Source of the DNA: Prevotella sp.
GTDB taxonomy: Bacteria; Bacteroidota; Bacteroidia; Bacteroidales; Bacteroidaceae
Direction of reading: 5' to 3'
Assembly (NCBI GenBank): GCA_017474515.1
Contig: JAFVHN010000035.1
Coordinates: 1-55,262 of the forward strand
Length of the DNA: 55,262 bases
Within the stretch, counting starts at the first letter, position 1; the number at the start of each line of letters is the position of its first letter. Under the pieces are notes generated by a model, which was not told where the DNA came from, made no database searches, and saw only the letters and a list, made by a program, of their open reading frames with translations. Shown in pieces: positions 7,962-17,421 of this stretch. A program made the position numbers and the translations under genes.

Positions 7962-8193
7962 TAAAAAATCGTTTTAATTCCCCTTGGCGGGTAAAATTGA
8001 TGCCTGTGTTGACAAGTTGAAGGTGTTATGTCGGCCCGTCTTTGTATTTTCATGCATTTCTTTTATACATGAAAAATGCTGCTACAGGCTTTGGAAACAA
8101 GCGAAAACGGCGTTGAAAAAGACACTCGCATAAATATATATCGTAGGATTAAAGATAACAGGTTAATTCATAATGTCTTAACATGTGAAAAGC
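7962..8193. other. Intergenic DNA without recognisable gene
   Basis: AT-rich spacer between the BspA promoter and the tandem-repeat element. The only structure noted is a short TTTTCATG...CATGAAAA inverted repeat around 8048-8079. Confidence 0.6.
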
Positions 8194-8306
8194 GCAGTCC
8201 TACTTTAAGTCGTCTTGAAGTAGGACTGCAGTCGGATGCGGTTTGGACTGGAGTCGGATGCGGTTTGGACTGGAGTCGTTTGCGGTTTGGACTGGCGTTA
8301 TTTTGG
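8194..8306 (+). repeat. 22-bp tandem repeat with terminal hairpin (locus A)
   Basis: A perfect 12-bp inverted repeat (GCAGTCCTACTT 8194-8205, AAGTAGGACTGC 8218-8229) encloses a 12-nt loop. It is followed without gap by 22-bp units at 8225-8246, 8247-8268 and 8269-8290, sharing GCGGTTTGG and ACTGGAGTCG, plus a partial fourth to about 8306. The same element is present inverted at 51571-51671, and a rearranged form at 37091-37179. Confidence 0.9.
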
Positions 8307-8308
8307 AG

Positions 8309-8526
8309 GTACACTCATTCGGAAATGAAAAGAAATACAAACTTTCCTTTTGCATTTTTATAATCAGCTCATGCTCGGACATTGGCAAGCAAGCTTGCAT
8401 GTCGCTCGCTAAATCGCTGATTTCGCTCGTTTATTCGTACCTTTAAATAAGGTACTCCCACTCGGAAATGAAAAGAAAAACAAGTTTTCCTTTTGCATTT
8501 CGCTCGTTTATTCGTACCTTTGCAAC
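8309..8526 (+). repeat. Imperfect direct duplication carrying the nuo promoter
   Basis: Segments beginning CACTC...CGGAAATGAAAAG occur at 8310-8357 and 8459-8500, and TTTCGCTCGTTTATTCG followed by TACCTTT occurs at 8421-8444 and 8498-8521. The second copy lacks the middle of the first. Only the second ends in an intact -7 box (TACCTTTG); the first has TACCTTTA. Confidence 0.75.
8492..8522 (+). promoter_or_regulatory. Promoter of the nuo operon
   Basis: TTTG (8492-8495), a 19-bp spacer and TACCTTTG (8515-8522) match the Bacteroidota consensus exactly. Transcription would begin near 8528 and leave a ~235-nt leader containing the long inverted repeat 8572-8722 ahead of nuoA. Confidence 0.75.
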
Positions 8527-8571
8527 CGTTTTACGATTATATGGCTGAGAGAGCTGATAATTATATTACTT

Positions 8572-8722
8572 AACTTTCTCAAGTTGATGTAGTTCAGGAG
8601 TTACAGGAGTTCAGGAGTTCAGACAACACTTCCAACCTCTGCAAACTGACGAAAAGGGAGCCTTCAGAACTATTGTCTGAACTCCTGTAACTCCTGAACT
8701 CCTGAAACTCCAAGAAGTTGAG
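8572..8722 (+). repeat. GTTCAGGAGTT inverted-arm element, copy 2, in the nuo leader
   Basis: A left arm of ~53 bp (8572-8624) and right arm of ~48 bp (8675-8722) are imperfect reverse complements built of GTTCAGGAGTTACAGGAG-type units, separated by a ~50-bp core. If transcribed from the promoter at 8492-8522 it would fold into a long stem about 40 nt before nuoA. Confidence 0.8.
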
Positions 8723-8763
8723 CGAATGCGAAACTTGAATTATATTATAACAATTACACATAT

Positions 8764-9114
8764 ATGTATTTCATTTTGTTAATTACTGTTATCTTGACGG
8801 CTGTCGTTCTGGTGGTCGGCGCATACGTAATTGCCAAGCTGTTGGGTCCGCGCTCCTATAACCGCGTGAAGGGAGAGCCGTTTGAATGCGGCATTCCCAC
8901 ACGTGGCACGTCGTGGCTTCCTGTGAGCATCGGCTATTACCTGTTTGCCATCCTCTTCCTCATGTTCGACGTGGAGACCGTCTTTCTCTATCCTTGGGCA
9001 GTCGTGGTGAAAGAATATGGCGCCATGGCATTGCTGAGCATTGGTTTCTTTTTGTTGGTACTGGTATTTGGCCTGGCTTATGCCTGGCGGAAAGGAGCCT
9101 TGGAATGGAAGTGA
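8764..9114 (+). CDS. nuoA: NADH-quinone oxidoreductase-like subunit A
   Basis: 116-aa membrane subunit of respiratory complex I. It has three transmembrane segments (residues ~3-25, ~60-80, ~88-108) and the family signature YECG-like loop (here KGEPFECGIPT), then SIGYYLFAILFLMFDVET. NuoA helps form the quinone-site region at the junction of membrane and peripheral arms. It is first in the nuo operon and its end overlaps nuoB by 10 bp. Confidence 0.95.
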   Translation: MYFILLITVILTAVVLVVGAYVIAKLLGPRSYNRVKGEPFECGIPTRGTSWLPVSIGYYLFAILFLMFDVETVFLYPWAVVVKEYGAMALLSIGFFLLVLVFGLAYAWRKGALEWK

Positions 9115-9803
9115 GAAAACCGAAAATCAAGAGTATTCCCTACGACGAGTTCAAGGACAATGCGTCGTTGGAGAAAATTGTGGAAGAACTGCACGAGGGC
9201 GGCGTGAACGTCGTCACGGGTAGCCTCGACCAGCTGGTGAACTGGGGCCGCAGCAATTCGCTTTGGTCGCTCACGTTTGGCACCAGCTGCTGCGGCATTG
9301 AGTTCATGGCCGTGGGCTGCGCCCGTTATGACTTCTCGCGCTTCGGCTTCGAGGTGACGCGCAACTCCCCGCGCCAGGCCGACCTCATCATGGTGGCCGG
9401 CACCATCACGCACAAGATGGCTCCCGCCTTCAAGCGCCTTTACGACGAGATGGCCGAGCCCAAGTATGTGGTGGCCGTGGGCGGATGCACCATTTCCGGC
9501 GGTCCGTTCAAGTCGAGCTATCATGTGGTGAAGGGCATCGAGGAGATTGTTCCCGTGGATGTGTATATTCCCGGCTGTCCGCCCCGTCCCGAAGCCATCC
9601 TCTACGGAATGATGCAGCTGCAGCGCAAGGTGAAGGTAGAGAAATTCTTCGGTGGTGCCAACCACAAGCAGAACAAGGAAGAGCGCGAGCTGGGCCTTTC
9701 AAACGAGGCCATTGCCTCGGGATGGAAAAGTCCCATCGTGGTGACCGATGTTCCCGAAAACTTTGTTGAAGAACTTAAAGCAAATAAGGAGGAAAGCAAA
9801 TGA
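9105..9803 (+). CDS. nuoB: NADH-quinone oxidoreductase-like subunit B (cluster N2)
   Basis: 232-aa iron-sulfur subunit that carries the terminal [4Fe-4S] cluster N2 and passes electrons to quinone. Ligands are visible: the adjacent pair in TSCCGIEFMAVGC plus GGC and PGCPPRPEA. The ATG at 9105, overlapping the end of nuoA, is chosen because the sequence after it (MEVRKPKIKS) fits the family length; longer in-frame extension runs back through nuoA in another frame. It overlaps nuoCD by ATGA. Confidence 0.95.
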   Translation: MEVRKPKIKSIPYDEFKDNASLEKIVEELHEGGVNVVTGSLDQLVNWGRSNSLWSLTFGTSCCGIEFMAVGCARYDFSRFGFEVTRNSPRQADLIMVAGTITHKMAPAFKRLYDEMAEPKYVVAVGGCTISGGPFKSSYHVVKGIEEIVPVDVYIPGCPPRPEAILYGMMQLQRKVKVEKFFGGANHKQNKEERELGLSNEAIASGWKSPIVVTDVPENFVEELKANKEESK

Positions 9804-11362
9804 AATTAGAAAACAAAGTATTTGATTTCGACAAGTTTGCCTCCGAAATGGCAAAGTTGAAAGATGCCCGGCATTTCGATTACCTGGTGACCATCGTGGG
9901 TGAAGACTTCGGCGAAGAAGGACTGGGATGTATCTATATCCTTGAGAACACGGAAAGCCATGAGCGCACCAGCGTGAAGATGCTTGCCAAGACGGTTGAC
10001 GGCGAGAGCGTCATCCCCACCGTGAGCCATCTGTGGAAGGCCGCCGACCTGCTGGAGCGCGAGGTGTATGACTTCTACGGCATTATCTTCCTCGGCCATC
10101 ACGACATGCGGAGGCTGTTCCTTAGAAACGATTTCAAGGGCCATCCCTTCCGCAAGGACTGGAAGTTCGACGATTCCTATTCGCTCGACGACGACGAGGA
10201 ACCCGACTACGGGCTTGAATATTCGCTCAATGCCGACGGCGAGCTGGTGTGCCGCAAGAACCGCCTGTTCACCAACGACGAGTACGTCATCAACATCGGC
10301 CCCCAGCACCCCTCCACCCACGGCGTATTGCGCTTGCAGACCGTGCTCGACGGCGAAACGGTGAAGCGCATCTATCCCCACCTCGGATATATACACCGCG
10401 GCATTGAGAAGATGTGCGAAAGCTACACCTACCCCCAGACGCTTGCCCTCACCGACAGGCTCAACTACCTTTCGGCCATGATGCACCGCCATGCCCTGGT
10501 GGGAGTCATTGAAGAAGGCATGGGCGTGGAGCTGACCGACCGCATCAAGTACATACGCACCATCATGGATGAACTTCAGCGACTGGACTCCCACCTGCTC
10601 TATGTGGGATGCTGCGCCCAGGACCTGGGCGCCCTGACGGCATTCCTCTATAGCATGCGCGACCGTGAACACGTTTTGAACGTGATGGAAGAAACTACCG
10701 GAGGCAGGCTTATCCAGAATTATTATAGAATAGGTGGCCTGCAAGACGATATCGACCCCAATTTCGTGGAGAATGTCAAGAAACTTGTGGCCTATATGAA
10801 GCCTATCATCCAGGAATATGTAGATGTGTTCGGCGACAACATCATCACCCACAACCGCTTTGAGAACGTGGGCGTTATGGGACTTGAGGACTGCATCAAC
10901 TACGCCGTGACCGGTCCTGCCGGACGTGCTTCGGGATGGAAGAACGACGTGAGGAAAAACCATCCCTACGACATGTACGACCAGGTGGAATGGAAGCAGA
11001 TCACCATGACAGGTTGCGACTCCATGGACCGCTATACCATCCACATTCAGGAAATGTATCAGAGCCTCTCCATCATCGAGCAGCTCATCGACAACATACC
11101 GGCCGGCGACTTCTATGTGAAGCAGAAGCCCATCATCAAGGTGCCCGAGGGCCAGTGGTATTTCTCGGTGGAAGGAGCCAGCGGAGAATTTGGCGTTTAT
11201 CTCGACTCAAGGGGCGACAAGAGTCCCTACAGGTTGAAACTCAGGCCGATGGGTCTGACACTTGTGGGCGCCCTCGATCCGATGCTCCGTGGTCAGAAAA
11301 TTGCCGACCTGGTGACAACGGGTGCGGCCATCGACTTCGTCATTCCCGACATTGACCGATAA
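9800..11362 (+). CDS. nuoCD: Fused NADH-quinone oxidoreductase-like subunits C and D
   Basis: 520 aa. Residues ~15-130 are the NuoC (30-kDa) domain, with the signature EREVYDFYGIIFLGH and RRLFLRNDFKGHPFRKDW. Residues ~165-520 are NuoD (49-kDa), with IGPQHPSTHGVLR, GYIHRGIEKMCE and the quinone-site region. C and D are fused as in several other bacteria. It forms the quinone-facing part of the peripheral arm with NuoB and NuoI. The start overlaps the nuoB stop (ATGA), so translation is probably coupled. Confidence 0.95.
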   Translation: MKLENKVFDFDKFASEMAKLKDARHFDYLVTIVGEDFGEEGLGCIYILENTESHERTSVKMLAKTVDGESVIPTVSHLWKAADLLEREVYDFYGIIFLGHHDMRRLFLRNDFKGHPFRKDWKFDDSYSLDDDEEPDYGLEYSLNADGELVCRKNRLFTNDEYVINIGPQHPSTHGVLRLQTVLDGETVKRIYPHLGYIHRGIEKMCESYTYPQTLALTDRLNYLSAMMHRHALVGVIEEGMGVELTDRIKYIRTIMDELQRLDSHLLYVGCCAQDLGALTAFLYSMRDREHVLNVMEETTGGRLIQNYYRIGGLQDDIDPNFVENVKKLVAYMKPIIQEYVDVFGDNIITHNRFENVGVMGLEDCINYAVTGPAGRASGWKNDVRKNHPYDMYDQVEWKQITMTGCDSMDRYTIHIQEMYQSLSIIEQLIDNIPAGDFYVKQKPIIKVPEGQWYFSVEGASGEFGVYLDSRGDKSPYRLKLRPMGLTLVGALDPMLRGQKIADLVTTGAAIDFVIPDIDR

Positions 11363-11395
11363 TAGTTGTATTTTCAATCTAAGCAATAGTTTTAT

Positions 11396-12484
11396 ATGTT
11401 TGACTTTTCAATAGTTACACAATGGTTCGACAGTCTTCTCCGCGACACCTGTGGTCTTGGAGATTTCTGGACGATATTGATTGAGTGCGTGGTTGTCGGT
11501 CTTCTCATCCTGGTGGGCTATGCCCTCATTGCCATTGCACTTATATTCATGGAGCGCAAGGTGTGTGCCTATTTCCAGTGCCGCCTGGGCCCCATGCGCG
11601 TGGGCCCGTGGGGCATCCTGCAGGTGTTTGCCGACGTGCTGAAGATGCTCATCAAGGAGATTTTCTTCGTTGACCGTGCCGACAAGTTCCTCTATGCCCT
11701 TGCACCCTTCCTCGTATTGATAGGCTCTGTGGGAGCGTTTGCTTTCCTGCCTTGGAACAAAGGAGCCGGTGTGCTCGACTTCAACGTGGGCGTGTTCCTG
11801 CTCACCGCCATTTCCTCTATCGGCGTGGTGGGCATCTTCCTTGCCGGTTGGGGTTCCAACAACAAGTATTCCGTAGTGTCGGCCATGCGCGGTGCCGTGC
11901 AGATGATTTCCTACGAAATGTCGCTCTGCCTGTGCCTCATCACGGCCGTGGTGCTTACGGGCACCATGCAGATAAGCGGAATAGTGGAAGCACAGATCGG
12001 ACCCTGGCGGTGGCTGCTTGTGCAAGGCCACATTCCGGCCATCATTGCCTTCCTGGTGTTCCTTGTGGCCGGCAATGCCGAGGCCAATCGCGGACCGTTC
12101 GACATGGCCGAGGCCGAAAGCGAGCTGACCGCCGGACACCACACGGAGTATTCGGGCATGGGCTTCGGATTCTTCTATCTGGCTGAATACCTCAACCTTT
12201 TCATCATTTCGGGCATTGCCGCCACCGTTTTCCTGGGTGGCTGGGCTCCCATCAACATCGGCATTGCCGCCTTTGACAATGTCATGGACTACATTCCCGG
12301 CATCGTCTGGTTTATGGGCAAGACATTCTTCATTGTCTGGCTGCTGATGTGGGTGCGTTGGACTTATCCCCGCCTGCGCATCGACCAGATTTTGAAATTG
12401 GAGTGGAAGTATCTCATGCCCCTGTCGCTCGTCAATCTCGTATTGATGACTGTGGTGGTTGCCCTGGGACTATATATTAAATAA
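11396..12484 (+). CDS. nuoH: NADH-quinone oxidoreductase-like subunit H
   Basis: 362-aa polytopic membrane subunit (about eight transmembrane helices) that borders the quinone chamber and links the peripheral arm to the proton-pumping arm. Diagnostic loop residues are present: ERKVCAYFQCRLGPMRVGP followed by LQVFADVLKMLIKE, and later RGPFDMAEAESEL. It starts 33 bp after nuoCD. Confidence 0.95.
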   Translation: MFDFSIVTQWFDSLLRDTCGLGDFWTILIECVVVGLLILVGYALIAIALIFMERKVCAYFQCRLGPMRVGPWGILQVFADVLKMLIKEIFFVDRADKFLYALAPFLVLIGSVGAFAFLPWNKGAGVLDFNVGVFLLTAISSIGVVGIFLAGWGSNNKYSVVSAMRGAVQMISYEMSLCLCLITAVVLTGTMQISGIVEAQIGPWRWLLVQGHIPAIIAFLVFLVAGNAEANRGPFDMAEAESELTAGHHTEYSGMGFGFFYLAEYLNLFIISGIAATVFLGGWAPINIGIAAFDNVMDYIPGIVWFMGKTFFIVWLLMWVRWTYPRLRIDQILKLEWKYLMPLSLVNLVLMTVVVALGLYIK

Positions 12485-12515
12485 TGTGGCATTCCTGACA
12501 AAAGACAATTTTATA

Positions 12516-13052
12516 ATGGAACAACAAGAAAAAACATATTTCGGAGAAGTCGGGCATGGCCTCAAGACGCTCTACACCGGCCTGAAGGTGACCATGAAAG
12601 AATACTTCACGCCGAAGTCAACCGAGCAATATCCCGAGAACCGCAAGACGACACTCCATGTGGCCAAACGACACCGTGGCCGGCTGGTTTTCAAGCGCAA
12701 TGAAGACGGCAGCTACAAGTGTACGGCCTGCACGTTGTGTGAGAAGACCTGTCCCAACGGCACCATAAAAATCGTTTCTGAAATGGTGACCAACGAGGAA
12801 ACGGGCAAGAAGAAGCGCGAACTGCGTGACTATCAGTACCATCTTGGCGACTGCATGTTCTGTCAGTTGTGCACCAATGCCTGCAACTTCGATGCCATTG
12901 AGTTTACCAACGACTTTGAAAATGCGGTGTTCGACAAAAATGCGCTGATACTGCACCTCGACAAGGAGGTTTACAAAGGCGGTTCGCTGCCCAACATCAT
13001 CGACGGCGGCGCACCCATGGAAATAGGAAAGTTTAATACTAAAACGAAATAA
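12516..13052 (+). CDS. nuoI: NADH-quinone oxidoreductase-like subunit I (2x[4Fe-4S])
   Basis: 178-aa ferredoxin-like subunit carrying clusters N6a and N6b. The two motifs are CTACTLCEKTCPNGTI and CMFCQLCTNACNFDAI. The ATG at 12516 (MEQQEKTYFGEV) is taken as the start; an alternative start overlapping nuoH would add a non-family N-terminus. In this operon, which lacks NuoE/F/G, NuoI is the outermost visible electron carrier and the likely docking point for an unknown donor. Confidence 0.93.
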   Translation: MEQQEKTYFGEVGHGLKTLYTGLKVTMKEYFTPKSTEQYPENRKTTLHVAKRHRGRLVFKRNEDGSYKCTACTLCEKTCPNGTIKIVSEMVTNEETGKKKRELRDYQYHLGDCMFCQLCTNACNFDAIEFTNDFENAVFDKNALILHLDKEVYKGGSLPNIIDGGAPMEIGKFNTKTK

Positions 13053-13064
13053 GGGAGGACGTTT

Positions 13065-13577
13065 ATGGCAAATACGATTCTTTTCGCAATTCTTGCAGCT
13101 GTCATCATCGGCTCGGCCATTCTTTGCGTGACCACAAAGAGCATCATGAGGGCTGCCACGTTCCTGCTTTTCGTGCTCTTTGGAATTGCAGGCATTTATT
13201 TCCTGCTTGACTACACATTCCTCGGTGCCACACAAATCAGTGTGTATGCCGGCGGCGTGACCATGATTTATATTTTCGCCATTCAGTTGGTGAGCAAGCG
13301 CACCCTGCAGGGATTGGTGGAGCGCTTGAAAGGATCGCGTGTCATCTACGGCGCCTTCCTCTCGCTGCTCGGACTGGCACTCGTGGTTACGGTGTTCCTG
13401 AAAAATCAGTTTATCAACAAGTTCGCCGACCTTGCCGACACGGAGGTTTCGATGAAAGTCATCGGAGAATCGCTTGTCGGAGCCGACAAATACGGGTATG
13501 TGCTCCCCTTCGAGTTCATTTCACTGTTCCTGTTGGCATGCATCATCGGCGGCATTGTTATTTCAAGAAAGGAGTAA
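13065..13577 (+). CDS. nuoJ: NADH-quinone oxidoreductase-like subunit J
   Basis: 170-aa membrane subunit with five predicted helices. The segment AGIYFLLDYTFLGATQISVY followed by AGGVTMIYIFAI carries the pi-bulge helix typical of NuoJ. An AGGGAGGA purine tract lies 6-13 bp before the ATG, unusually Shine-Dalgarno-like for this organism. It is directly followed by nuoK. Confidence 0.92.
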   Translation: MANTILFAILAAVIIGSAILCVTTKSIMRAATFLLFVLFGIAGIYFLLDYTFLGATQISVYAGGVTMIYIFAIQLVSKRTLQGLVERLKGSRVIYGAFLSLLGLALVVTVFLKNQFINKFADLADTEVSMKVIGESLVGADKYGYVLPFEFISLFLLACIIGGIVISRKE

Positions 13578-13889
13578 ATGATGATACCAGTAGAATATTT
13601 CTTTGTGCTGAGCGCCGTGTTGTTTTTCATCGGTGTCTTCGGGTTCTTCACTCGCAGGAACCTCATTGCCATGCTCATTTCCACTGAGCTGATTCTCAAT
13701 GCTGTTGACATCAACTTTGCAGCATTCAACCGCATTCTCTTCCCAGGGCAGTTTGAAGGATTCTTCTTCACCCTGTTCGCAATTGGCGTGGCAGCAGCCG
13801 AAACGGCGGTCGCCGTGGCCATTATCATCAACGTTTACCGTAACTTCCACAGTGACAGCGTGAACAGTATTCAAGAGATGAAAAATTAA
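13578..13889 (+). CDS. nuoK: NADH-quinone oxidoreductase-like subunit K
   Basis: 103-aa three-helix membrane subunit. The conserved acidic residue in the second helix is present (LISTELILNAVDINF), and a further Glu lies in helix 3 (AAAETAVAVAI). The ATG follows the nuoJ stop with no gap; a second ATG lies one codon on. Part of the proton-pumping arm. Confidence 0.94.
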   Translation: MMIPVEYFFVLSAVLFFIGVFGFFTRRNLIAMLISTELILNAVDINFAAFNRILFPGQFEGFFFTLFAIGVAAAETAVAVAIIINVYRNFHSDSVNSIQEMKN

Positions 13890-13906
13890 CATTACAGGTT
13901 TTATTT

Positions 13907-15889
13907 ATGGAATATACGATTTTCATTCTTCTTCTGCCGCTGTTCTCGTTCCTGATATTGGGACTTGCGGGTATGAAGATGTCGCATAAGGTTGCCGGGC
14001 TTATTGGCACTGCCTCGCTGGCTGTTGTCACCATCCTGTCTTATCTTACGGCGTTTACCTATTTCTCCATGGAGCGCCTTTCCGATGGTACACTGCCAAC
14101 GCTCGTTCCTTATAACTTTACTTGGTTACCTCTTGGCCGTCTGCATTTTGACCTTGGCATCCTGCTTGACCCCATTTCGGTCATGATGCTCATTGTCATT
14201 TCCACGGTGAGCCTGATGGTACACATCTACTCGTTCGGCTATATGCACGGCGAGAAGGGCTTCCAGCGTTACTACGCTTTCCTTTCGCTCTTCACCATGT
14301 CGATGCTTGGCCTTGTCTTGGCAACCAATATTTTCCAGATGTATCTGTTCTGGGAGTTGGTGGGTGTCAGCTCATACCTTCTCATCGGATTCTATTATCC
14401 CCTCAAGGCTGCTGTTGCCGCTTCCAAGAAGGCTTTCATTGTCACCCGTTTTGCCGACATGTTCTTCCTCATCGGTATTCTTATTTTCGGCTTCTACACC
14501 GAGTCCTTCAGTTTCACCTTTGTCAATCATGTCGAGATGGGCGCAGGCACCACACCCTTCATCATGGGCAATGCTGCAAAAGCGTTGGCTGCCGGCGGTT
14601 TCATCCTTCCCACGGCATTGGTGCTGATGTTCATCGGCGGTGCCGGTAAGAGTGCCATGTTCCCGTTGCACATCTGGCTGCCTGATGCCATGGAGGGTCC
14701 CACTCCTGTGAGTGCCCTCATCCATGCTGCCACGATGGTGGTTGCCGGTGTGTTCCAGATTGCAAGGATGTTCCCTCTTTGGATTCAGTATGCCCAGCCG
14801 CAAATGGGCATTATCGTGTGGGTGGGTGTCTTTACCGCTTTCTATGCCGCTGCCGTGGCCTGTGCCCAGAGCGACATCAAGCGTGTGCTTGCCTTCTCCA
14901 CCATTTCTCAGATTGCATTTATGATGGTGGCACTTGGCGTATGCCTTCCCGGCCACGAGGGGGTGCTCGACAACCACACGCAGCTGGGATATATGGCATC
15001 CATGTTCCATCTGTTCACCCACGCCATGTTCAAGGCTTGCCTGTTCCTTGGCGCCGGTTGCATCATCCATGCCGTTCACAGTAATGAAATGTCGTTGATG
15101 GGCGGTCTGCGTAAGTATATGCCCGTCACCCATATTACCTTCCTCATCAGCTGTCTGGCCATTGCCGGCATTCCGTTCTTCTCGGGCTTCAGTTCCAAGG
15201 ACGAAATCATCACGGCATGTTTTGCCTACAGTCCTGTGGTGGGTTGGATTATGACCGGTATTGCCGCCATGACCGCCTTCTACATGTTCCGCCTGTATTA
15301 CGGCATTTTCTGGGGCACGGAGAACAAGGAAGCCCATGCTCACCACACCCCGCATGAGGCGCCGTTGTCGATGACCATTCCGCTCATTGTGCTTTGTGTC
15401 ATCACCCTTGGCGTAGGTGTTTATTCCACCATTGCAGGATTCGCAGGGTGGGGAGGCAGTTTTGGTAGTTTCGTCAGTGCTGCCGGCACCGACTACACCA
15501 TTCACTTCGACACTCAGATTGCCCTTACGTCAACCGTCATTGCCATTCTGAGCATTTGCTTGGCCACCTATATTTATAAAGGTGAAAGCCAGCCGGTGGC
15601 CGACCGTCTTTATAAGACGTTCCCGAAGCTGCACCGCGCAGCCTACAAGCGTTTCTATCAAGACGAGATTTGGCAGTTTGTCACCCACCGCATTATTTTC
15701 CGTTGCGTTTCTACGCCCATTGCCTGGTTCGACCGCCATGTCATCGACGGCACGTTCAACTTCATGGCCTGGGGAGCCAACGAGGGTGGCGAAAGCATCC
15801 GCCCGTGGCAGAGTGGCGATGTGCGCCAATATGCCGTGTGGTTCCTTACGGGAACGGTTGCACTGTCGTTAATCCTTCTTGCCATCTAA
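13907..15889 (+). CDS. nuoL: NADH-quinone oxidoreductase-like subunit L
   Basis: 660-aa antiporter-like proton-pumping subunit with ~16 transmembrane helices. Typical blocks are present: LFWELVGVSSYLLIGFYY, HIWLPDAMEGPTPVSALIHA with the broken-helix region after it, and the SDIKRVLAFSTISQIAFM segment. The C-terminal part includes the long lateral helix region before a final transmembrane anchor. Confidence 0.95.
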   Translation: MEYTIFILLLPLFSFLILGLAGMKMSHKVAGLIGTASLAVVTILSYLTAFTYFSMERLSDGTLPTLVPYNFTWLPLGRLHFDLGILLDPISVMMLIVISTVSLMVHIYSFGYMHGEKGFQRYYAFLSLFTMSMLGLVLATNIFQMYLFWELVGVSSYLLIGFYYPLKAAVAASKKAFIVTRFADMFFLIGILIFGFYTESFSFTFVNHVEMGAGTTPFIMGNAAKALAAGGFILPTALVLMFIGGAGKSAMFPLHIWLPDAMEGPTPVSALIHAATMVVAGVFQIARMFPLWIQYAQPQMGIIVWVGVFTAFYAAAVACAQSDIKRVLAFSTISQIAFMMVALGVCLPGHEGVLDNHTQLGYMASMFHLFTHAMFKACLFLGAGCIIHAVHSNEMSLMGGLRKYMPVTHITFLISCLAIAGIPFFSGFSSKDEIITACFAYSPVVGWIMTGIAAMTAFYMFRLYYGIFWGTENKEAHAHHTPHEAPLSMTIPLIVLCVITLGVGVYSTIAGFAGWGGSFGSFVSAAGTDYTIHFDTQIALTSTVIAILSICLATYIYKGESQPVADRLYKTFPKLHRAAYKRFYQDEIWQFVTHRIIFRCVSTPIAWFDRHVIDGTFNFMAWGANEGGESIRPWQSGDVRQYAVWFLTGTVALSLILLAI

Positions 15890-15919
15890 CGTTGTAAATG
15901 TAATTCAGAAATAACAATT

Positions 15920-17419
15920 ATGAGTATATTATCATTATTTGTACTTATTCCGGCCTTGATGCTGCTCGGCTTGTGGGCAGCACGCAATCTTGCGCAGGTG
16001 CGTGGTGTCATGGTAGTGGGAGCCTCCTGCCTGTTGGCTCTCTCGATATGGCTGACCATTTATTTTATTCAACAACGTGCAGCGGGAAACACTGATGTCA
16101 TGTTGCTGACGGCAGAGTTTGAATGGTTCCGTCCGCTCAACATCAAGTATTCTGTTGGTGTCGATGGCATTTCCGTGGTGATGCTGCTTTTGTCGAGCAT
16201 CATTGTCTTCACGGGCACTTTTGCCTCGTGGCAGCTCAAGCCGCTTACCAAGGAATATTTCCTGTGGTTCACGCTCCTGTCATCGGGTGTGTTTGGTTTC
16301 TTCATTTCCGTTGACATGTTCACCATGTTCATGTTTTACGAGGTGGCCCTCATTCCCATGTACCTGCTTATTGGTGTATGGGGAAGTGGAAACCGTGAAT
16401 ATGCAGCCATGAAACTTACGTTGATGCTGATGGGCGGTTCGGCTCTTCTCATCCTCGGCATTCTCGGCATTTATTTCTATAGTGGTGCCACTACGATGAA
16501 TGTTAATGAAATTGCCGCCCTCCACAACATTCCCGTTGAAATCCAGAAGGTGTTCTTCCCCTTCATCTTCATTGGTTTTGGCGTGCTCGGTGCTTTGTTC
16601 CCGTTCCACACTTGGTCGCCCGACGGTCATGCTTCGGCCCCCACGGCTGTTTCCATGCTCCATGCCGGTGTGCTGATGAAACTTGGAGGCTATGGCTGTT
16701 TCCGCGTTGCCATGTACCTTCTGCCCGATGCCGCCCGCGAACTGGCTTGGGTGTTCCTCATCCTCACCACCATTTCTGTGGTCTATGGCGCTTTCTCCGC
16801 TTGTGTGCAGACCGACTTGAAGTACATCAATGCTTATTCGTCAGTTTCACACTGCGGTCTTGTGCTCTTTGCACTCCTTATGATGACACAGACCTCGTGT
16901 ACGGGAGCCATCCTTCAGATGCTTTCCCACGGATTGATGACGGCCTTGTTCTTTGCCCTCATCGGCATGATTTACGGCCGCGCCCACACCCGCGACATCC
17001 GTTATCTGGGCGGACTGATGAAAATCATGCCCTTCCTGGCCTGCGGATATGTCATTGCCGGTCTTGCCAACCTGGGCCTTCCGGGTTTCTCGGGTTTCAT
17101 TGCCGAAATGACCATCTTCGTGGGTTCGTTTGAGCACGCCGACACCTTCCACCGCGCCTGCACCATCATTGCCTGCAGTTCCATTGTCATCACGGCAGTC
17201 TATATTCTCCGTACGGTGGGAATGATACTCTTTGAGAATGTCAAGTATCCCCATTGCGACACGGTGAAGCTCACCGATGCCACTTGGGACGAGCGCGTTG
17301 CCGTCTGCTGCCTCATCTTCTGTGTTGCCGGTCTCGGCACTTTCCCCATGTGGGCCAGCCATGTCATCGACAGCGGCGTGACATCAATTCTTAACAACAT
17401 CTTAATCGCTGGAATGTAA
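15920..17419 (+). CDS. nuoM: NADH-quinone oxidoreductase-like subunit M
   Basis: 499-aa antiporter-like proton-pumping subunit. Signature segments include [40 protein letters not shown] and [20 protein letters not shown]. About 14 transmembrane helices. It lies 30 bp after nuoL and 2 bp before nuoN. Confidence 0.95.
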   Translation: MSILSLFVLIPALMLLGLWAARNLAQVRGVMVVGASCLLALSIWLTIYFIQQRAAGNTDVMLLTAEFEWFRPLNIKYSVGVDGISVVMLLLSSIIVFTGTFASWQLKPLTKEYFLWFTLLSSGVFGFFISVDMFTMFMFYEVALIPMYLLIGVWGSGNREYAAMKLTLMLMGGSALLILGILGIYFYSGATTMNVNEIAALHNIPVEIQKVFFPFIFIGFGVLGALFPFHTWSPDGHASAPTAVSMLHAGVLMKLGGYGCFRVAMYLLPDAARELAWVFLILTTISVVYGAFSACVQTDLKYINAYSSVSHCGLVLFALLMMTQTSCTGAILQMLSHGLMTALFFALIGMIYGRAHTRDIRYLGGLMKIMPFLACGYVIAGLANLGLPGFSGFIAEMTIFVGSFEHADTFHRACTIIACSSIVITAVYILRTVGMILFENVKYPHCDTVKLTDATWDERVAVCCLIFCVAGLGTFPMWASHVIDSGVTSILNNILIAGM

Positions 17420-17421
17420 TT

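Noticed and set aside
8225-8306. Possible CRISPR array
   Set aside because: The 22-bp units abut with no spacers, and no cas genes are in the window.
8243-8446. Small open frames through the tandem repeat and duplicated promoter segment
   Set aside because: Repetitive peptides (DWSRMRFGLES-like) produced by the repeat, with no conserved start and disrupted in the other copies.
14372-15505. His- and Gly-rich open frame opposite nuoL
   Set aside because: Composition typical of the antisense of a membrane protein gene; nuoL is complete in the sense strand.
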